Shown here: in pieces, positions 1 through 10,486 of the stretch
Numbering within the stretch: the stretch's first letter is position 1
How the letters are laid out: each line of letters opens with the position of its first letter
Source: Miscanthus floridulus
Taxonomy: Eukaryota > Streptophyta > Magnoliopsida > Poales > Poaceae
Direction: 5' to 3'
NCBI RefSeq assembly: GCF_019320115.1
Contig: NC_089583.1
Coordinates: 75,533,368 to 75,597,367, forward strand
DNA: 64,000 nucleotides
Program-made: the position numbers and the translations under genes
Notes under the pieces: model-generated
Told to the model about the DNA's origin: nothing
Databases searched by the model: none
What the model saw: only the letters and a program-made list of their open reading frames with translations

Positions 1-1372
1 ATCGGTATAGACTCGAGTTGCTCTCACATGTGGCGATAATTTGTATTTCATCGAGAAAGAACACCCAAACTGGTTGCAACTACTCGTACGTGGCACCTGC
101 CAGCTCTGTTAAAGAAAAATAATACTACGTGGCACCATGGTTAAACTGAAGATATATGAAGACGGCGGGCCTATGGTCAACGAGTGTCAGTGATGCTGAC
201 TACTGAAGATGTGAATGCTCATGCTAGTAGTGCGAGTCGATTCTAATGACCTCAATCAAACCTTATTTTCTCTGTGTAGTGTTGCTGCTCTTGTAATTTT
301 GAGTAGTCGTGTGTGTTAACGTATTATTAAGATGCTGGAATACAATTCTTTTTTTTTCAAACAAAAAGAAGAGAATAAAAAATATGGTACACGATGGTCT
401 GTGGTGCAAAAACAAATCAGTCTTTTTTGTAAGCAGACTTAATCTCCTTTCAGAAAGGGTTCACATTTTCCATAAAATAGAAAAAAAATCACGAAACAAA
501 GACTAAAGGAACTTTTTTTTTTGAGAAGCGTTGGACTGAAAAACTTTACATTTGGGCTGGATTCTTGCGCAACAAGTAATGGCCCGTTCCTCAAAGGAAG
601 AAGAAAAGGCCACCAGCCTATTAGAAACAGCTTCAAGACCAGCAACATCTAACTAGGCCTGAAACAACGGGTCGGAGCGGTGATGGGTTGAATCGGTTCC
701 CCTTGGCAGGGTGGGCTGACTAACAACAGGCCTCTTTCCGTTTTATTTTTCTTTTCATAAAAAAGGCCTCCTCGAAGCAGCCCAGCAGGACGACGAAGGT
801 CGTGCGGATCTGGAGGTGGGCCGATTCGTCGCAGCACCAGGCTCGAAGACGAAAAAGGCCGTGCGTGCAAGCACGGCGGCAGCGCAAAAGCAGTGAGGCA
901 GGGACCCATCATCTCCTTATTATCTCCAACAGACACAACGACGGCCGATGCATACGGCAAGAGCAACTAAGCAAAGCACATGTACAAAGCAGAAGCCTCA
1001 GGTGTTGCCGGCCGCCCGGCCCTAATCCCCTCCGTCCCTCAGATCACATTTAGACAAGTATAGCCAGTCAATCACATATCATCTACGTTCTAGTTTCGAT
1101 TATCTCAAGTCACAATTGTTCACGAAGAGCGTTGTGGCTTCTTGAATCTTGGTACATGTATTTTATTTGTGAAATTGTTCGAGTTGTTATATGGAAGTTT
1201 CAAACTTAATTTTAATTTAAACCTTATCACATTATGTAGTGTTTAAACGTTGAATCAGAGTGCAAACATATCCTTAAGTAAAATCCTAGGTCCAGCACGG
1301 ATGATGGAACTTACTACGTACAACAACGAACTCAGGGCCTTATGACAAGGCTGCAACCAACTGGCCGCTCGT
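1..1372. other. Intergenic, no gene supported
   Basis: Short open frames exist on both strands but none has a recognisable domain, splice structure or codon pattern. The stretch around 650-1050 is more GC-rich than its surroundings but shows no coding signal I can defend. I see no terminal repeats marking a transposon here. Confidence 0.6.
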
Positions 1373-1502
1373 GGCTCTGTTCGGTAGGACTTATTGCTGC
1401 TGCGGCTGATTTGTATGGCTTATTTGTTGTGAGAGAAAAACATTGTTCTATGGCTGAAAAAGTAGGGCTGATTCTGGCTTATAAGCTCAAGCGAACAGAG
1501 CC
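1373..1502. mobile_element. hAT-like MITE
   Basis: The segment starts GGCTCTGTTCG and ends CGAACAGAGCC, a perfect 11-bp terminal inverted repeat, with an AT-rich interior containing a short 'gtgagagaaaaaca' block. This arrangement is typical of a very abundant non-coding grass MITE family. I could not fix a clean 8-bp target duplication, so the superfamily (hAT) is an inference from the remembered family. Confidence 0.55.
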
Positions 1503-1833
1503 CGCGTCTATGCGTGCCCTCGATCGATCGCTTCATCAAATTAGTAAAGCGCGACTTGGTGAAGGCTAGGTATTTTCTTTTCTATTCTTATCCAATCTTT
1601 GTAATATTGCTAACTGGTTAGGGTTCTTTACTCATGTATGTACACATATTTGTATCATAATTAAGCTCCTGGACACTATTGATCTCATTGTCGTCTTAAC
1701 TGATATATGCTTTAAGAAGTAAGGAATAGATATTCATGGAGTTTGAATAAGCTAATGATTTAGTCTTTCTGCGTAATATTTATTGTGCAAAGATGTTTTT
1801 GATAAACACGTACGTGTCACACATACATATTTG

Positions 1834-1834
<1 letters not shown>

Positions 1835-1870
<36 letters not shown>
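1835..1870. repeat. (TA)18 microsatellite
   Basis: Uninterrupted TA dinucleotide run. It creates a spurious open frame rich in Tyr and Ile, which I do not treat as a gene. Confidence 0.9.
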
Positions 1871-1880
<10 letters not shown>

Positions 1881-1963
1881 TATAGATGTTGACAGTAGAA
1901 TTCAATTTTCGCGGCAACAAGAGACAGCCCTGAACATGCATGGTGCCACCAACATGAGTTATA

Positions 1964-2183
1964 CTCCCTCCGTTCCTAAATAATTATCGCCGTTTGTGTA
2001 TATGCCGTAAGTTTGACTTGATTTGTAGAAAATACGTGCAATATTTATATCTCCAAATAAATTTATTAAAAAACTAAATTAAAGATTTTTTTCAATAATA
2101 CTAGTTATGTACTATAAATATTAATATACATTTAGTCAAAGTTGTTTTTTTGAGAAGCAACAAATATTTAGGGACAAAGCGAG
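1964..2183. mobile_element. Stowaway-type MITE (Tc1/mariner)
   Basis: Left end reads CTCCCTCCGTTCC after a TA dinucleotide; the right end reads GGGACAAAGCGAG, a degenerate complement. The AT-rich interior of about 220 bp lacks coding potential. CTCCCTCCGT termini flanked by TA are the hallmark of Stowaway MITEs. The right TA is mutated to TG. Confidence 0.7.
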
Positions 2184-2519
2184 TGTCATGGATTTTGTGT
2201 CACACGAACTGCGGTCGCGTCCGTCGTAGCTAGCTGTAGTCGACGTCGTGAGCAGCGTCGGTCTCGAGGACAAACCTGCCGCTGCGCGCACATTCGTACG
2301 TCGTCAGGGCCGGGTACAACACACGTACCTGACCTCTGTGGCCTTGCACAGCTGCCTGTCTGCCTTTCGACGGCTTTTCTTTTGCGCTGTCTAGCGCCCA
2401 TTCACCTGCTGGTAGTTGCTGGCCGCTCCACTCGCCAATTTGCAGAGATTTGCCGGGGCTAGAGTACACTTTCACTGTACTCGACACTCGACCGATCAAA
2501 TCGTACGAGGATTCAGCAG

Positions 2520-2870
2520 GTAACGTTTCTGGGGTCGCATGGGACGTTATACGAGGTATCTAAAGTTTCGGTAGTCACATGACATGTTACATGAGATGTC
2601 ATACGAGGTTTTCGTATACTAATAAAAAAATAAATTATAGAATTTATAAGTAAACACGACATAAGTTTATTAAGTCTAATTAATCTGTCATTAGCATATG
2701 TGTATTGTAGCATTTTATTGTCAAATTATGGTCTAATTAGGCTTAAAAGATTCATCTCTCAAATTAGTCGTAAACTGTGTAATTAGTTGTTTTTTAGTCT
2801 ATATTTAATACTTCATGCATGTGTCCAAATATTCGATGTGACAGGATGTAAAGTTTTGAGTGGAAACTAA
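2520..2870. repeat. Common non-coding grass repeat (MITE-like)
   Basis: The segment contains blocks such as 'taattaggcttaaaagattc', 'aattagtcgtaaactg' and 'gtgtccaaatattcgatgtg' in the order seen in a high-copy non-autonomous DNA repeat of grasses. It has no open frame of note. Ends were not resolved by a target duplication; boundaries are approximate and the family is from memory. Confidence 0.5.
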
Positions 2871-2888
2871 GGGCTCAATGATCTATAC

Positions 2889-2922
2889 ATGTTTTTTTTT
2901 TCTTTTTTTTTTTTTTTTTTTT
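2889..2922. repeat. Poly-T tract
   Basis: A T-rich run of about 34 bases interrupted by a few C residues. It could be the trace of a minus-strand retroposed poly(A) tail, but no retroelement is recognisable beside it. Confidence 0.7.
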
Positions 2923-3851
2923 GCTTCAGCTGCTTGTACTCGAGATTTCATGCACGCACGCATGCATTATTGTCACTAGCTGGATATCTCTATCTAGTGA
3001 ATAGTGATCGATCGACCTTGAGGCTTGCAATATGCATCCACCTTTGCCTGGGTACGGGGGAGAAGTCAATGCATTAACGGCTTGTTCTAGTCAAGAGCTA
3101 ATCATGTAGGAGGTGATTAGTTGAAACCAAATCGATCTTGGATAGATCTGGAAACTTGGATCATGCTAGCTCACTATAATGATCCACATAATTAGTAACT
3201 TAGAAACCACAAATGCGGCTCAAAAGCATTGTAGAGGGTATCTAAATACGTGTATGTAAGCATCTATGTACCTTACATACGTAAATCACACTAGCCCTTC
3301 TATCTCAACATGCAAGCAATTCACATCATCTCTCACTAAATGCCAAGCCGTCACCACTAACTTTCAACCTCTTAATACATGCTATCAATTTCACCTTCAC
3401 TATAAGTCAAATTACTATTTTCAATGTCGATGTCGTAAACAATTGTGGCTAGTGGTGGAGGGCGACGATGTTGTTGATGATGGTAGCGAAGACAGGTCGA
3501 AGCAGCTGACGATGGAGACAACGGTACACAACACTGTATGACTTAGATGGAAGATGAGCTTGTGGAGGTAGCGAGGTGTCACGCGAAAGCGATTCTCAAA
3601 AATCTTATTCGCCCTATCCCAATGCAGGATCACAAGAATAAATTGTTCCGGAGACGTGCTGAACCGATCATCGTTACGGTGCACATAGACGCTCGGAACG
3701 GAGAAGCTATGAAATGGCGCTGTAGCAGCGGAAGGAGACAAAATCTTAGTTTCAATATATGTGTTTCTGGCGTTGACCAATAGATTGTTTATATATAGGA
3801 AAGTCGCACACGATCTCAGTGTCACTTTGGAGTGCAAAACTAAATCTCACA
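2923..3851. other. Intergenic, no gene supported
   Basis: Nothing beyond short frames. The frames at 3266-3837 overlap on both strands and show no domain. Reported only to close the gap. Confidence 0.5.
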
Positions 3852-4059
3852 TCTATACTAAACTTTAAATTTGAGGGGTGTCACATCGCATCACTGTTTA
3901 TCCAGGGCGCCCACAGACCCATTCCCTGTAGATGAACAGTAACGGATCGCGCTGAACAGCACTCGATCCGATAAGGAACAGTACCGACCTTCTTCCTTTT
4001 TTTTCTCTCCCTCTCCACCGTTCACCGTTGCCCGCGCGAAGCGCAGGGTTACCTACTAG
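3852..4059 (+). mobile_element. Miniature Helitron-like element
   Basis: Starts TCTATACTAAAC directly after A3851 and ends CTAG directly before T4060, the A/T host flanks and TC...CTRR termini expected of Helitrons, which leave no target duplication. Eleven bases before the end of CTAG lies a hairpin at 4031-4048: CCC-GCGC stem, GAA loop, GCGC-A-GGG stem with one bulged A. At 208 bp it has no room for a Rep/helicase gene, so it would be non-autonomous. Confidence 0.7.
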
Positions 4060-4747
4060 TAATAAATTAAATGTGAGCTGCAAAATTCTTATTCAAATTC
4101 TGTAGGCAGGACTCAGGCTCGAGACTCTCTAGCACCTAGTCTCTCCGCTTGAGAGAATACAAGAGAGGCATTTTATTTTAGCCCATCTTCAATAAAACTA
4201 TTGTATCTTTAGGGTCGGCTAATACACCTCCCAACTTCATGATATATTTGAAATTTGTTAGCTAAAAAAGTGGTTTCGACTCTTCCAAACATGCATGTCT
4301 CCAAAGGCGGACATCTGCCAAACATGTCCTATTAGCAACAAAAACCAATATAGTATGATAGCGTTTTCAAATATGTTCTGATGTTTATACATTCATCCAA
4401 AGATACTTAATTATATTTAACTAAATATTGGTCATGGACTCATAGTACTGTAGTATGTAAAGTTTGAATTTTGGAAAATATAAAGCATGCGGTGTCTTGT
4501 ATTTTTAAACGGAACTTTATGCACCAACCAACATATACGGTCCGCGCCCCACTAATTTATGCCAGCTAATTAATTATTGTAATAGGGAAAGCAAGGATAT
4601 ATGCACTCATGATTAGATTTTACCTTTTCGTTTTGCACTATATGTACTACAATATTTTTTTGTAGGGTAAAACATACAACCAAAGTAACGTACAAATCCA
4701 AATGAACTAGCGATAGATAGGGTGTGATTATTATTGTGCTGTGCGTA
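4060..4747. other. Intergenic, no gene supported
   Basis: AT-rich DNA with no recognisable protein or transposon ends. Confidence 0.5.
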
Positions 4748-4993
4748 GTACTCATTCCATTCATTTTTTATGGACGTAGTTTAATTTGACTGTGTGCAAA
4801 TCAATCTTTAATGGTCACTTTTTAATATTTAACTAACATTTACACATCATAATGATTAGCAAGTGCTTCCAAATATGAATCTAACCGCGATAATTTTATT
4901 GCACAACACATATATACATGTTATCGGACTAACTGTTGGTGAAGCGTAAACGTGGGCACTCAAATTACGTCTTGTAAAAAATGGAGGGAGTAG
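4748..4993. mobile_element. Degenerate Stowaway-like MITE
   Basis: Left end TACTCATTCCATTC and right end GGAGGGAGTA are degenerate complements of the Stowaway terminus; the interior is AT-rich and non-coding. More diverged than the copy at 1964-2183. Confidence 0.5.
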
Positions 4994-5275
4994 CAATAGA
5001 TTTACTTACAGATACCAAGGGATTTTGTTTAGTAAGACAGCTAGCAACGTTGAAAGATTGCAACAATTGCATTGTGGAAATATAGCTAGGTTGAGAGGGG
5101 GTATTGGGGACCCTCAAGAATAAAGTCAACTTGCAAGCTCATATGAACTTAAACTAGTATATACTAGCACAAAAATGATTTTAGGAGACATTGTAGTTTT
5201 AATTTTAGAGGCGACACTTTTCTTGTCTATCTCCGTAAATGATTTTAGGAGACCGGAGATAGGAGGCGCCAAAAA

Positions 5276-5358
5276 AAAGCCCATCTTTGAAAATTCATTT
5301 TTGGAGGCGGCCCACTTAAGAGAGGCCTGCCTCCGAAAATCAATTTTCAGAGATGGGC
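5276..5358. repeat. Imperfect 80-bp palindrome
   Basis: 'agcccatctttgaaaattca' is followed, after a centre near CTTAAG at 5317, by its near complement ending 'agatgggctt'. The arms contain GGAGGCGG/CTGCCTCC blocks that resemble subterminal repeats of DNA transposons. No complete element could be delimited. Confidence 0.6.
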
Positions 5359-6864
5359 TTCTTATATGAGCCGTGGAAATGAAAAGACCAATAAAAAACC
5401 CTAAACATCCATGCCTTAATTTGGCCTCAACCCTAAGTCCCTCATCCGCCTCCTGTGCTAGTGATAGAAAATATGTAAGTATAGATACATAAATCATAGT
5501 GAAGTGTGTGAGCTTAGTTCTTCATGAAGAAGTACCTTATCATTCTCTCTCCTTATTAAATAAAATATTCAATGAGCTAGTTGTTTTAACACTTTGGAGT
5601 TGTCCATAGGAGAATTCACGCGTTTACATTTTGTTGCCTGCTAGGATAATAATAATAATAACATATTTGCAGTGCTACTATATACATTTTGTTGCCTGCT
5701 AGGAATACAATGCAGCTAGTTCCAATCCCTTAGAGTTAGTTGTTAAGACAGCAGCTCTATCGCTGTGAAAAAATATCAACTATATATATCTCAAATCACA
5801 ACTTTGACTCGCACTAAGCTGTGGGGGTGACATGCTTTTTATCTTAAAGCGCTAGTGTCCTGTTAGTTAGTCCCATAACACGTACCAAGTTACGCCTAAT
5901 AAAATGCGCATGTAGATCAGTGACCTGTTCACTAAACCGGAACTCCTGTCCGGCGCTTTTGCCTAACTCCTATCGATCTAATACCTGTACCCCTCTCTAC
6001 GTGCATCTATCTGCATGGACAAGCCGTGTACATGGCCTGATGCTACTAATGTTTATAGGTACATATATGTATCATATAGGGTAGTGAAGCTACACATATC
6101 ATCATATACAGCACATCGTAGAACCAGCAGACACTGATTTATTTGCTTGTTGTAAAAAAGCAAGTTCGCTCCTGAATTCTAGCCAGAGCCATTCAGGACT
6201 TGGATCTCGTTATTAATTTTTTTGCTCTCCTTTTCGGTCTTGCCATTTCTCTTTTCTTTTGAACCGCCTCTAAATGTTACATTTCGGAGAATCCTTTCAA
6301 AACTAGCTGTCTTCCTCTTGGGTGAAGCTAACTAGCTAGGGAGCTTTCTTATAAGCTTTGGAGCACATATTCATGGCCAGAGATCACTGAACAATGTAAT
6401 CCATGTACTATCTCTCCCTCTCTCTGTAGCCTGCTGTGGACGACAAAAGATCATGTGCAAATTCTAGAGCTGAGTAGTGACTTTGAGCAGTACTCTATCT
6501 TTTTCTTTCGTCTATGCCTAGACAAACACAAGTCGCAAAATACAAAGCTAGTTTCTTTGCCCATCTAGTCATGGGGCATGATCAGGCAATTCGTCGATCA
6601 AGTAGTTACTATGAGTTTCAAGTGCTGGCCATATTCTCTGTGCTTGATTCTACAATTGGCATGCACGACCGCGCGCGTGGTGCTCCTGGACTCGGACAAG
6701 ACAATTGCGGCTGATAGATTTGATGCTGATCCAGCGCATAGCTAGCAGTGTAGCTATAGATTGTGTTCCTCGGATCAAATATAAGCTAGGGCAGCCTCAC
6801 TTTTGTGCCTTGACCCTTCTTGGGAGAGAAACCAAACTCCATGATTAATGTAATCATGCAAGTT
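5359..6864. other. Intergenic, no gene supported
   Basis: No domain, element end or RNA gene recognised. A short duplicated phrase 'cattttgttgcctgctagga' occurs at about 5627 and 5685. Confidence 0.5.
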
Positions 6865-7151
6865 AGAGCAATTCCAAGAAACTCTCTAAATCCTTTCTAA
6901 ATGTTAGGAATAGAGATTTTGATGGAAAACTGCCATCCAACAACTTATCTATATGGTTATCTAAATATAACCATCTTCTATTTCGGATTTCTCGATAGCC
7001 AAAAATAGAAGACGAGAATGACTCTCTAGAGTGCGCACGAGATATAGAAAATCTGTTGGAGAGTGAAAAGATATAGAAAATGAATTTTATGCAAATAACT
7101 CTCTAAATAATGATTTGGAGAGTGAGATTTGGAAAGTCTCTTGAAAATGCT
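6865..7151. mobile_element. Tourist-like MITE (degenerate)
   Basis: Left end, preceded by TTA, reads AGAGCAATTCCAAGAAACTC; the right end reads 'agtctcttgaaaatgct', a diverged complement. The interior repeats 'ctctctaaat' motifs typical of GAGCAA...TTGCTC Tourist-type MITEs. The right target site is not preserved. Confidence 0.4.
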
Positions 7152-7759
7152 TGTGTTCTGTATAGTGTCCTTTTTTTCTTCTTCTTTTTTGCGAATCCAA
7201 TGGTGTCTTTTTTCCATCCTGTTATGTCTCTTTGTGAGAGAAAAATAGGGAGTTTTACAATATTTTAGTTGTCTAAACACTCTTAGGCAACCAACTAGTA
7301 TAATTAAAAGGACAACTCATAAAAGATAATTTATATTTTTCCATAGTCAAACAGTGACAGAATCGCATGTTGTTTGAACAACAAAGCAAAAAAATCGTGC
7401 ACTTGAAATATAGAAGTAAAAAAACATATTTAGAGTCGCGTACTTGTTTCTTTCGTTGTTTCATAGTTTTTTTCTAGCCCGCATACCTTGGCAACATATA
7501 TCTTTTTATTGATTCGTAATAGATTCTCTAAAATTCTAAAATAATTGATTCGTTGTTGGATGGATAAAAAGCTCCTCTATCTGATATGACCCATAATAAT
7601 AATAATCTAATTGTGTAAAAGTTACTTTACAGCCTTCTAGGCATTGCGAAGTCTCCTACTTGTGTGTTCTGGAAAAACAAATTTTGAAATGGTTTGTAAC
7701 AGTATATCGAGTGAAGTGCTTATACTGGTCGTTCCTAAACTTAAACTAAGAGCATTCTG
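7152..7759. other. Intergenic, no gene supported
   Basis: AT-rich, no recognised feature. Some of it may be a more decayed upstream part of the LINE that starts to be readable near 7760. Confidence 0.45.
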
Positions 7760-8106
7760 TTATTTCCTACAGTTATTTACCATCATTGACCGACAATTTA
7801 TATCTTTACAGTTGTTATCTTTACCGTTCGCCTCCAATTGCAGCCGGAGGTTGAAGATAAAATCTTTTGGAAATGGACAGTAGATGGACAATATAGCTCC
7901 AAAACAGTTTATACAACACAGTTTTTGGGAATCTACGGACGATACAAAACAAACTCTATTTGTAGGGCGCATGCGGAAAATAGGTGCAAACTATTCGTAT
8001 GGATCCTCACTCAACAAGACCCTCACGGCAGATAATCTCAAGCTTGAGGCTGGCCACATCACCGCTCTTGTGCATTGTGCAATGGCCCATGGAGACCAGT
8101 TACCAC
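7760..8106 (+). pseudogene. LINE ORF2 zf-RVT fragment, 5' part
   Basis: A reading broken by frameshifts gives the C-terminal zinc-binding domain of a plant L1/RIX-type reverse transcriptase: QPEVEDKIFWKWT, then a GQYSSKTVY block, then KLFVWIL and LTADNL. The RT core is absent upstream, so this is a 5'-truncated LINE, the usual outcome of incomplete target-primed reverse transcription. The frame runs to 'agttac cac' at 8106, where the CACTA element begins, and resumes at 20840. Several frame changes show it is dead. Confidence 0.75.
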
Positions 8107-8123
8107 CACTGGTAGAGAACAGA
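8104..8123 (+). repeat. CACTA left TSD and TIR
   Basis: CAC target duplication (8104-8106) followed by terminal repeat CACTGGTAGAGAACAGA (8107-8123), the binding site for the transposase that cuts the ends. Confidence 0.93.
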
Positions 8124-8149
8124 CCTTTGATCCTCGGCTAAAATGGGCT

Positions 8150-8425
8150 CTAGTCCCAGAATTTTTTGCCCCCGGACTAGAAATACCTTTAGTCCCGGTT
8201 GGTGGCTCCAACCGGGACTAAAGGTCCCTGCCCAACGGCTACTGCGCCAGACAGAGGTGGCAGGGACCTTTAGTCCCGGTTGGAGCCACCAACCGGGACT
8301 AAAGGTATACTTTTACTCCCGGTTGGTGGCTCCAACCGGGAGTAAAGGTCTACTCCTGGGCCATGGCTGCGCCCGGGGTTGGAAAGTTACCTTTAGTCCC
8401 GGTTGGAGCCACCAACCGGGACTAA
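8150..8425. repeat. CACTA 5' subterminal repeat array
   Basis: Repeated units CTTTAGTCCCGGTTGG and CCAACCGGGACTAAAG arranged as head-to-head and tail-to-tail palindromes around 'tggctcc'. One pair, about 8310-8346, uses the variant TTTACTCCCGG. In En/Spm, subterminal repeats of this kind bind TNPA and control both excision and promoter activity; that role here is inferred from position. Confidence 0.85.
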
Positions 8426-8435
8426 ATGTTCTCCC

Positions 8436-8444
8436 TTTATATAT
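8436..8444 (+). promoter_or_regulatory. Probable TATA box of CACTA first gene
   Basis: TTTATATAT immediately follows the subterminal array and precedes a pyrimidine-rich leader (8450-8590) with repeated 'ttccatcc' phrases. The nearest downstream coding region is the GRF gene at 9863. Transcription start not determinable. Confidence 0.5.
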
Positions 8445-8755
8445 CGGCCGTCTCCTTCTTCCTCCCCGAGCCCGAGCTCAGCACATTTTGAAGCTCACTG
8501 CACTAGTGTTCTTGCTTCCTCCCTCCCTCCATTGTTCCTCCATCCATTTTTCGATTCCTCCGTCGATTTCTTCGATTCCACCGTCGATTCTTCAGTTGTA
8601 AAGGTTATCAATCCCATACTCTCATTTTTTACCATTGTCTTATGCCATTTTGTTCACTATATATATATGGTTCTTTATTGCGTTTTTTTTCATTTGTAAG
8701 CAATTTGAGCTCAAAATCACTTCAAGCTTGCATATTTACATGAAAGAAGGTTAAA
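8445..8755 (+). other. CACTA 5' leader, non-coding
   Basis: Pyrimidine-rich transcribed-leader-like DNA followed by AT-rich sequence. 'cagttgtaaag|gttatc' near 8596-8610 could be a leader splice donor. No coding signal. Confidence 0.4.
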
Positions 8756-9732
8756 GTATATATAAATATAAACTTAGAAAATAGTTAGAAAATTATAGCA
8801 AATCCGTACTAGTTGAACTTGCGGACCGTGTTCAGCTCGGCGAGCATGTTCTCTGCCGAGCGGTAACGGACGTCAAGGAGGAGCTTTGATTCTACGAGGG
8901 AGAGCGGCAACGGTCGTGGAAGACCGTGTTCCCTTCCTCATAGAATCGGAGCTCTTCCGTGGCCAAGTACGGTGCCGTCCGGTGGAAAAATGCTCGCCGA
9001 GATGATCACGTAAGCAAGTTCAACTAGTACGGATGATTATTTATTCACATGTCCCGATATCATCACAGTAGTCTGTCAATCACCGTACCCAAACGTAGTA
9101 TATATATAAATATAAACTTAGAAAATAGTTAGAAAATTATAGAAAATCCGTACTAGTTGAACTTGCGGACCGTGTTCATCTCGGCGAGCATGTTCTCTGC
9201 CGAACGGTAATGGATGTCAAGGAGGAGCTTTGATTCTACGAGGGAGAGCGACAACGGTCGTGGAAGATTGTGTTCCCTTCCTCGTAGAATCGGAGCTCTT
9301 CCTTGACGAAGTACGGTGCCGTCCGGTGGAGAAATGCTCGCCGAGATGATCACGTAAGCAAGGTCAACTAGTACGGATGGTTATTTATTCACATGTCCTG
9401 ATATCGTCGCAGTAGTCTGTCAATCACCGTACCTAAACGTAGTATATATAAATATAAACTTAGAAAATAGTTAGAAAATTATAGAAAATCCGTACTAGTT
9501 GAACTTGCGGACCGTGTTTATCTCGGCGAGCATGTTCTCTGTCGAGCGGTAACGGATATCAAGGAGGAGCTTTAATTCTACGAGGGAGAGCGACAACGGT
9601 CGTGGAAGACCGTGTTCCCTTCCTCGTAGAATCGGAGCTCTTCCTTGACCAAGTACGGTGCCGTCCGGTGGAGAAATGCTCGCCGAGATGATCACGTAAG
9701 CAAGGTCAACTAGTACGGATGGTTATTTATTA
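8756..9732. repeat. Three tandem ~343-bp repeats
   Basis: Three copies, anchored by 'tccgtactagttgaacttgc' at 8803, 9147 and 9489 (spacings 344 and 342 bp), each preceded by 'taaatataaacttagaaa'. Copies start near 8756, 9100 and 9442; the third lacks the last ~50 bp. Each contains an internal inverted pair: 'gattctacgagggagagc' and its partial complement 'cttcctcgtagaatc', and 'tcggcgagcat' against 'atgctcgccga', so each unit can fold. Between the leader and first coding exon of the element, they may act as enhancer, intronic or DNA-binding repeats; function unknown. Confidence 0.88.
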
Positions 9733-9862
9733 AAACATGTTTTTGAGCTATAATGTATTAAAAAATGAGTATAGAGATCTAGATAATTTTATAGTTTCTT
9801 AATTTTATTTGTTTATAAAAAGAGAAATTTATAGTGTATTAAAAAATGAGTATAGAGAGTAG

Positions 9863-10398
9863 ATGGCAACTGCTTCCGGGTCCTCGGCCTCTCATGGGTT
9901 TCCAAAGCGACTTAGGCCGGGCCTCCCTCTCATTCCATGCAGCAAGTGTCGTGATGAGACGAAGATTGTGATGGAGTACCGAGTGAAGAAGGAGGGTCCC
10001 AACAAGGATCGTATCTTCTACAAGTGTCCGGATCGCAATGTGAGTTATTTTATCGTATTTAATGATTATGGTTAGTTTATACCTATTTTCATGATGGTTG
10101 TGATTAAAGTTCTAATTTTTTGTTTTAATTTCAGTGGGATGGCAGTGGACGATGTCCAGGCTTCTACTGGGAGGAAGAGTATGTTGAACTCATGCAAAAA
10201 TATCTTGCACAACAGGCAGATACGGCGGCTAATGAGGCAGTGATCCAGCCGAAGAAGCCTAAAGATGTTGCACAATCGGGAGATCTGTCTGTTTTAGTTG
10301 AGATTGGTCGCGAAATCCTTGTGCTCCTAAAATGTATTTTAGCTTTAGTTCTTTTAGTGGTAGTTGGGATTGTCTACATTATAGCGATGCTTTCATAA
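9863..10398 (+). CDS. GRF-type zinc-finger protein with C-terminal membrane segment
   Basis: Two exons, 9863-10039 and 10135-10398, joined by a GT-AG intron (acceptor ttaatttcag); together 146 codons, intact. Residues about 22-70 hold the GRF zinc-finger pattern: a CSKC pair followed by a spaced YKCPDR cysteine and a GRCPGFYW block in the second exon. The intron falls inside the finger, and splicing is needed to bring its cysteines together. The C-terminus (about residues 118-146) is a hydrophobic helix rich in Leu, Val and Ile, ending the protein like a tail anchor. GRF fingers bind nucleic acid in other proteins. Why a CACTA transposon would carry a GRF finger on a membrane tail is unknown; it is the only undamaged reading frame in the element. 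Start chosen as the only Met before the finger. Confidence 0.72.
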
Positions 10399-10486
10399 AT
10401 TTGTATCTTTTGTGGTGGCACGCATGTTGTATAAATAATTAATTATGATCTAGGTTTTAATATGGTATTTATGTTATGTAATGCAG

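Noticed and set aside
8143..8601. 152-codon frame at the CACTA 5' end
   Set aside because: It is a translation of the palindromic subterminal repeats and leader; no domain and it duplicates itself in both orientations.
8756..9732. Regular ~343-bp repeats as a CRISPR array
   Set aside because: The units are contiguous long tandem copies without short spacers, in a plant transposon.
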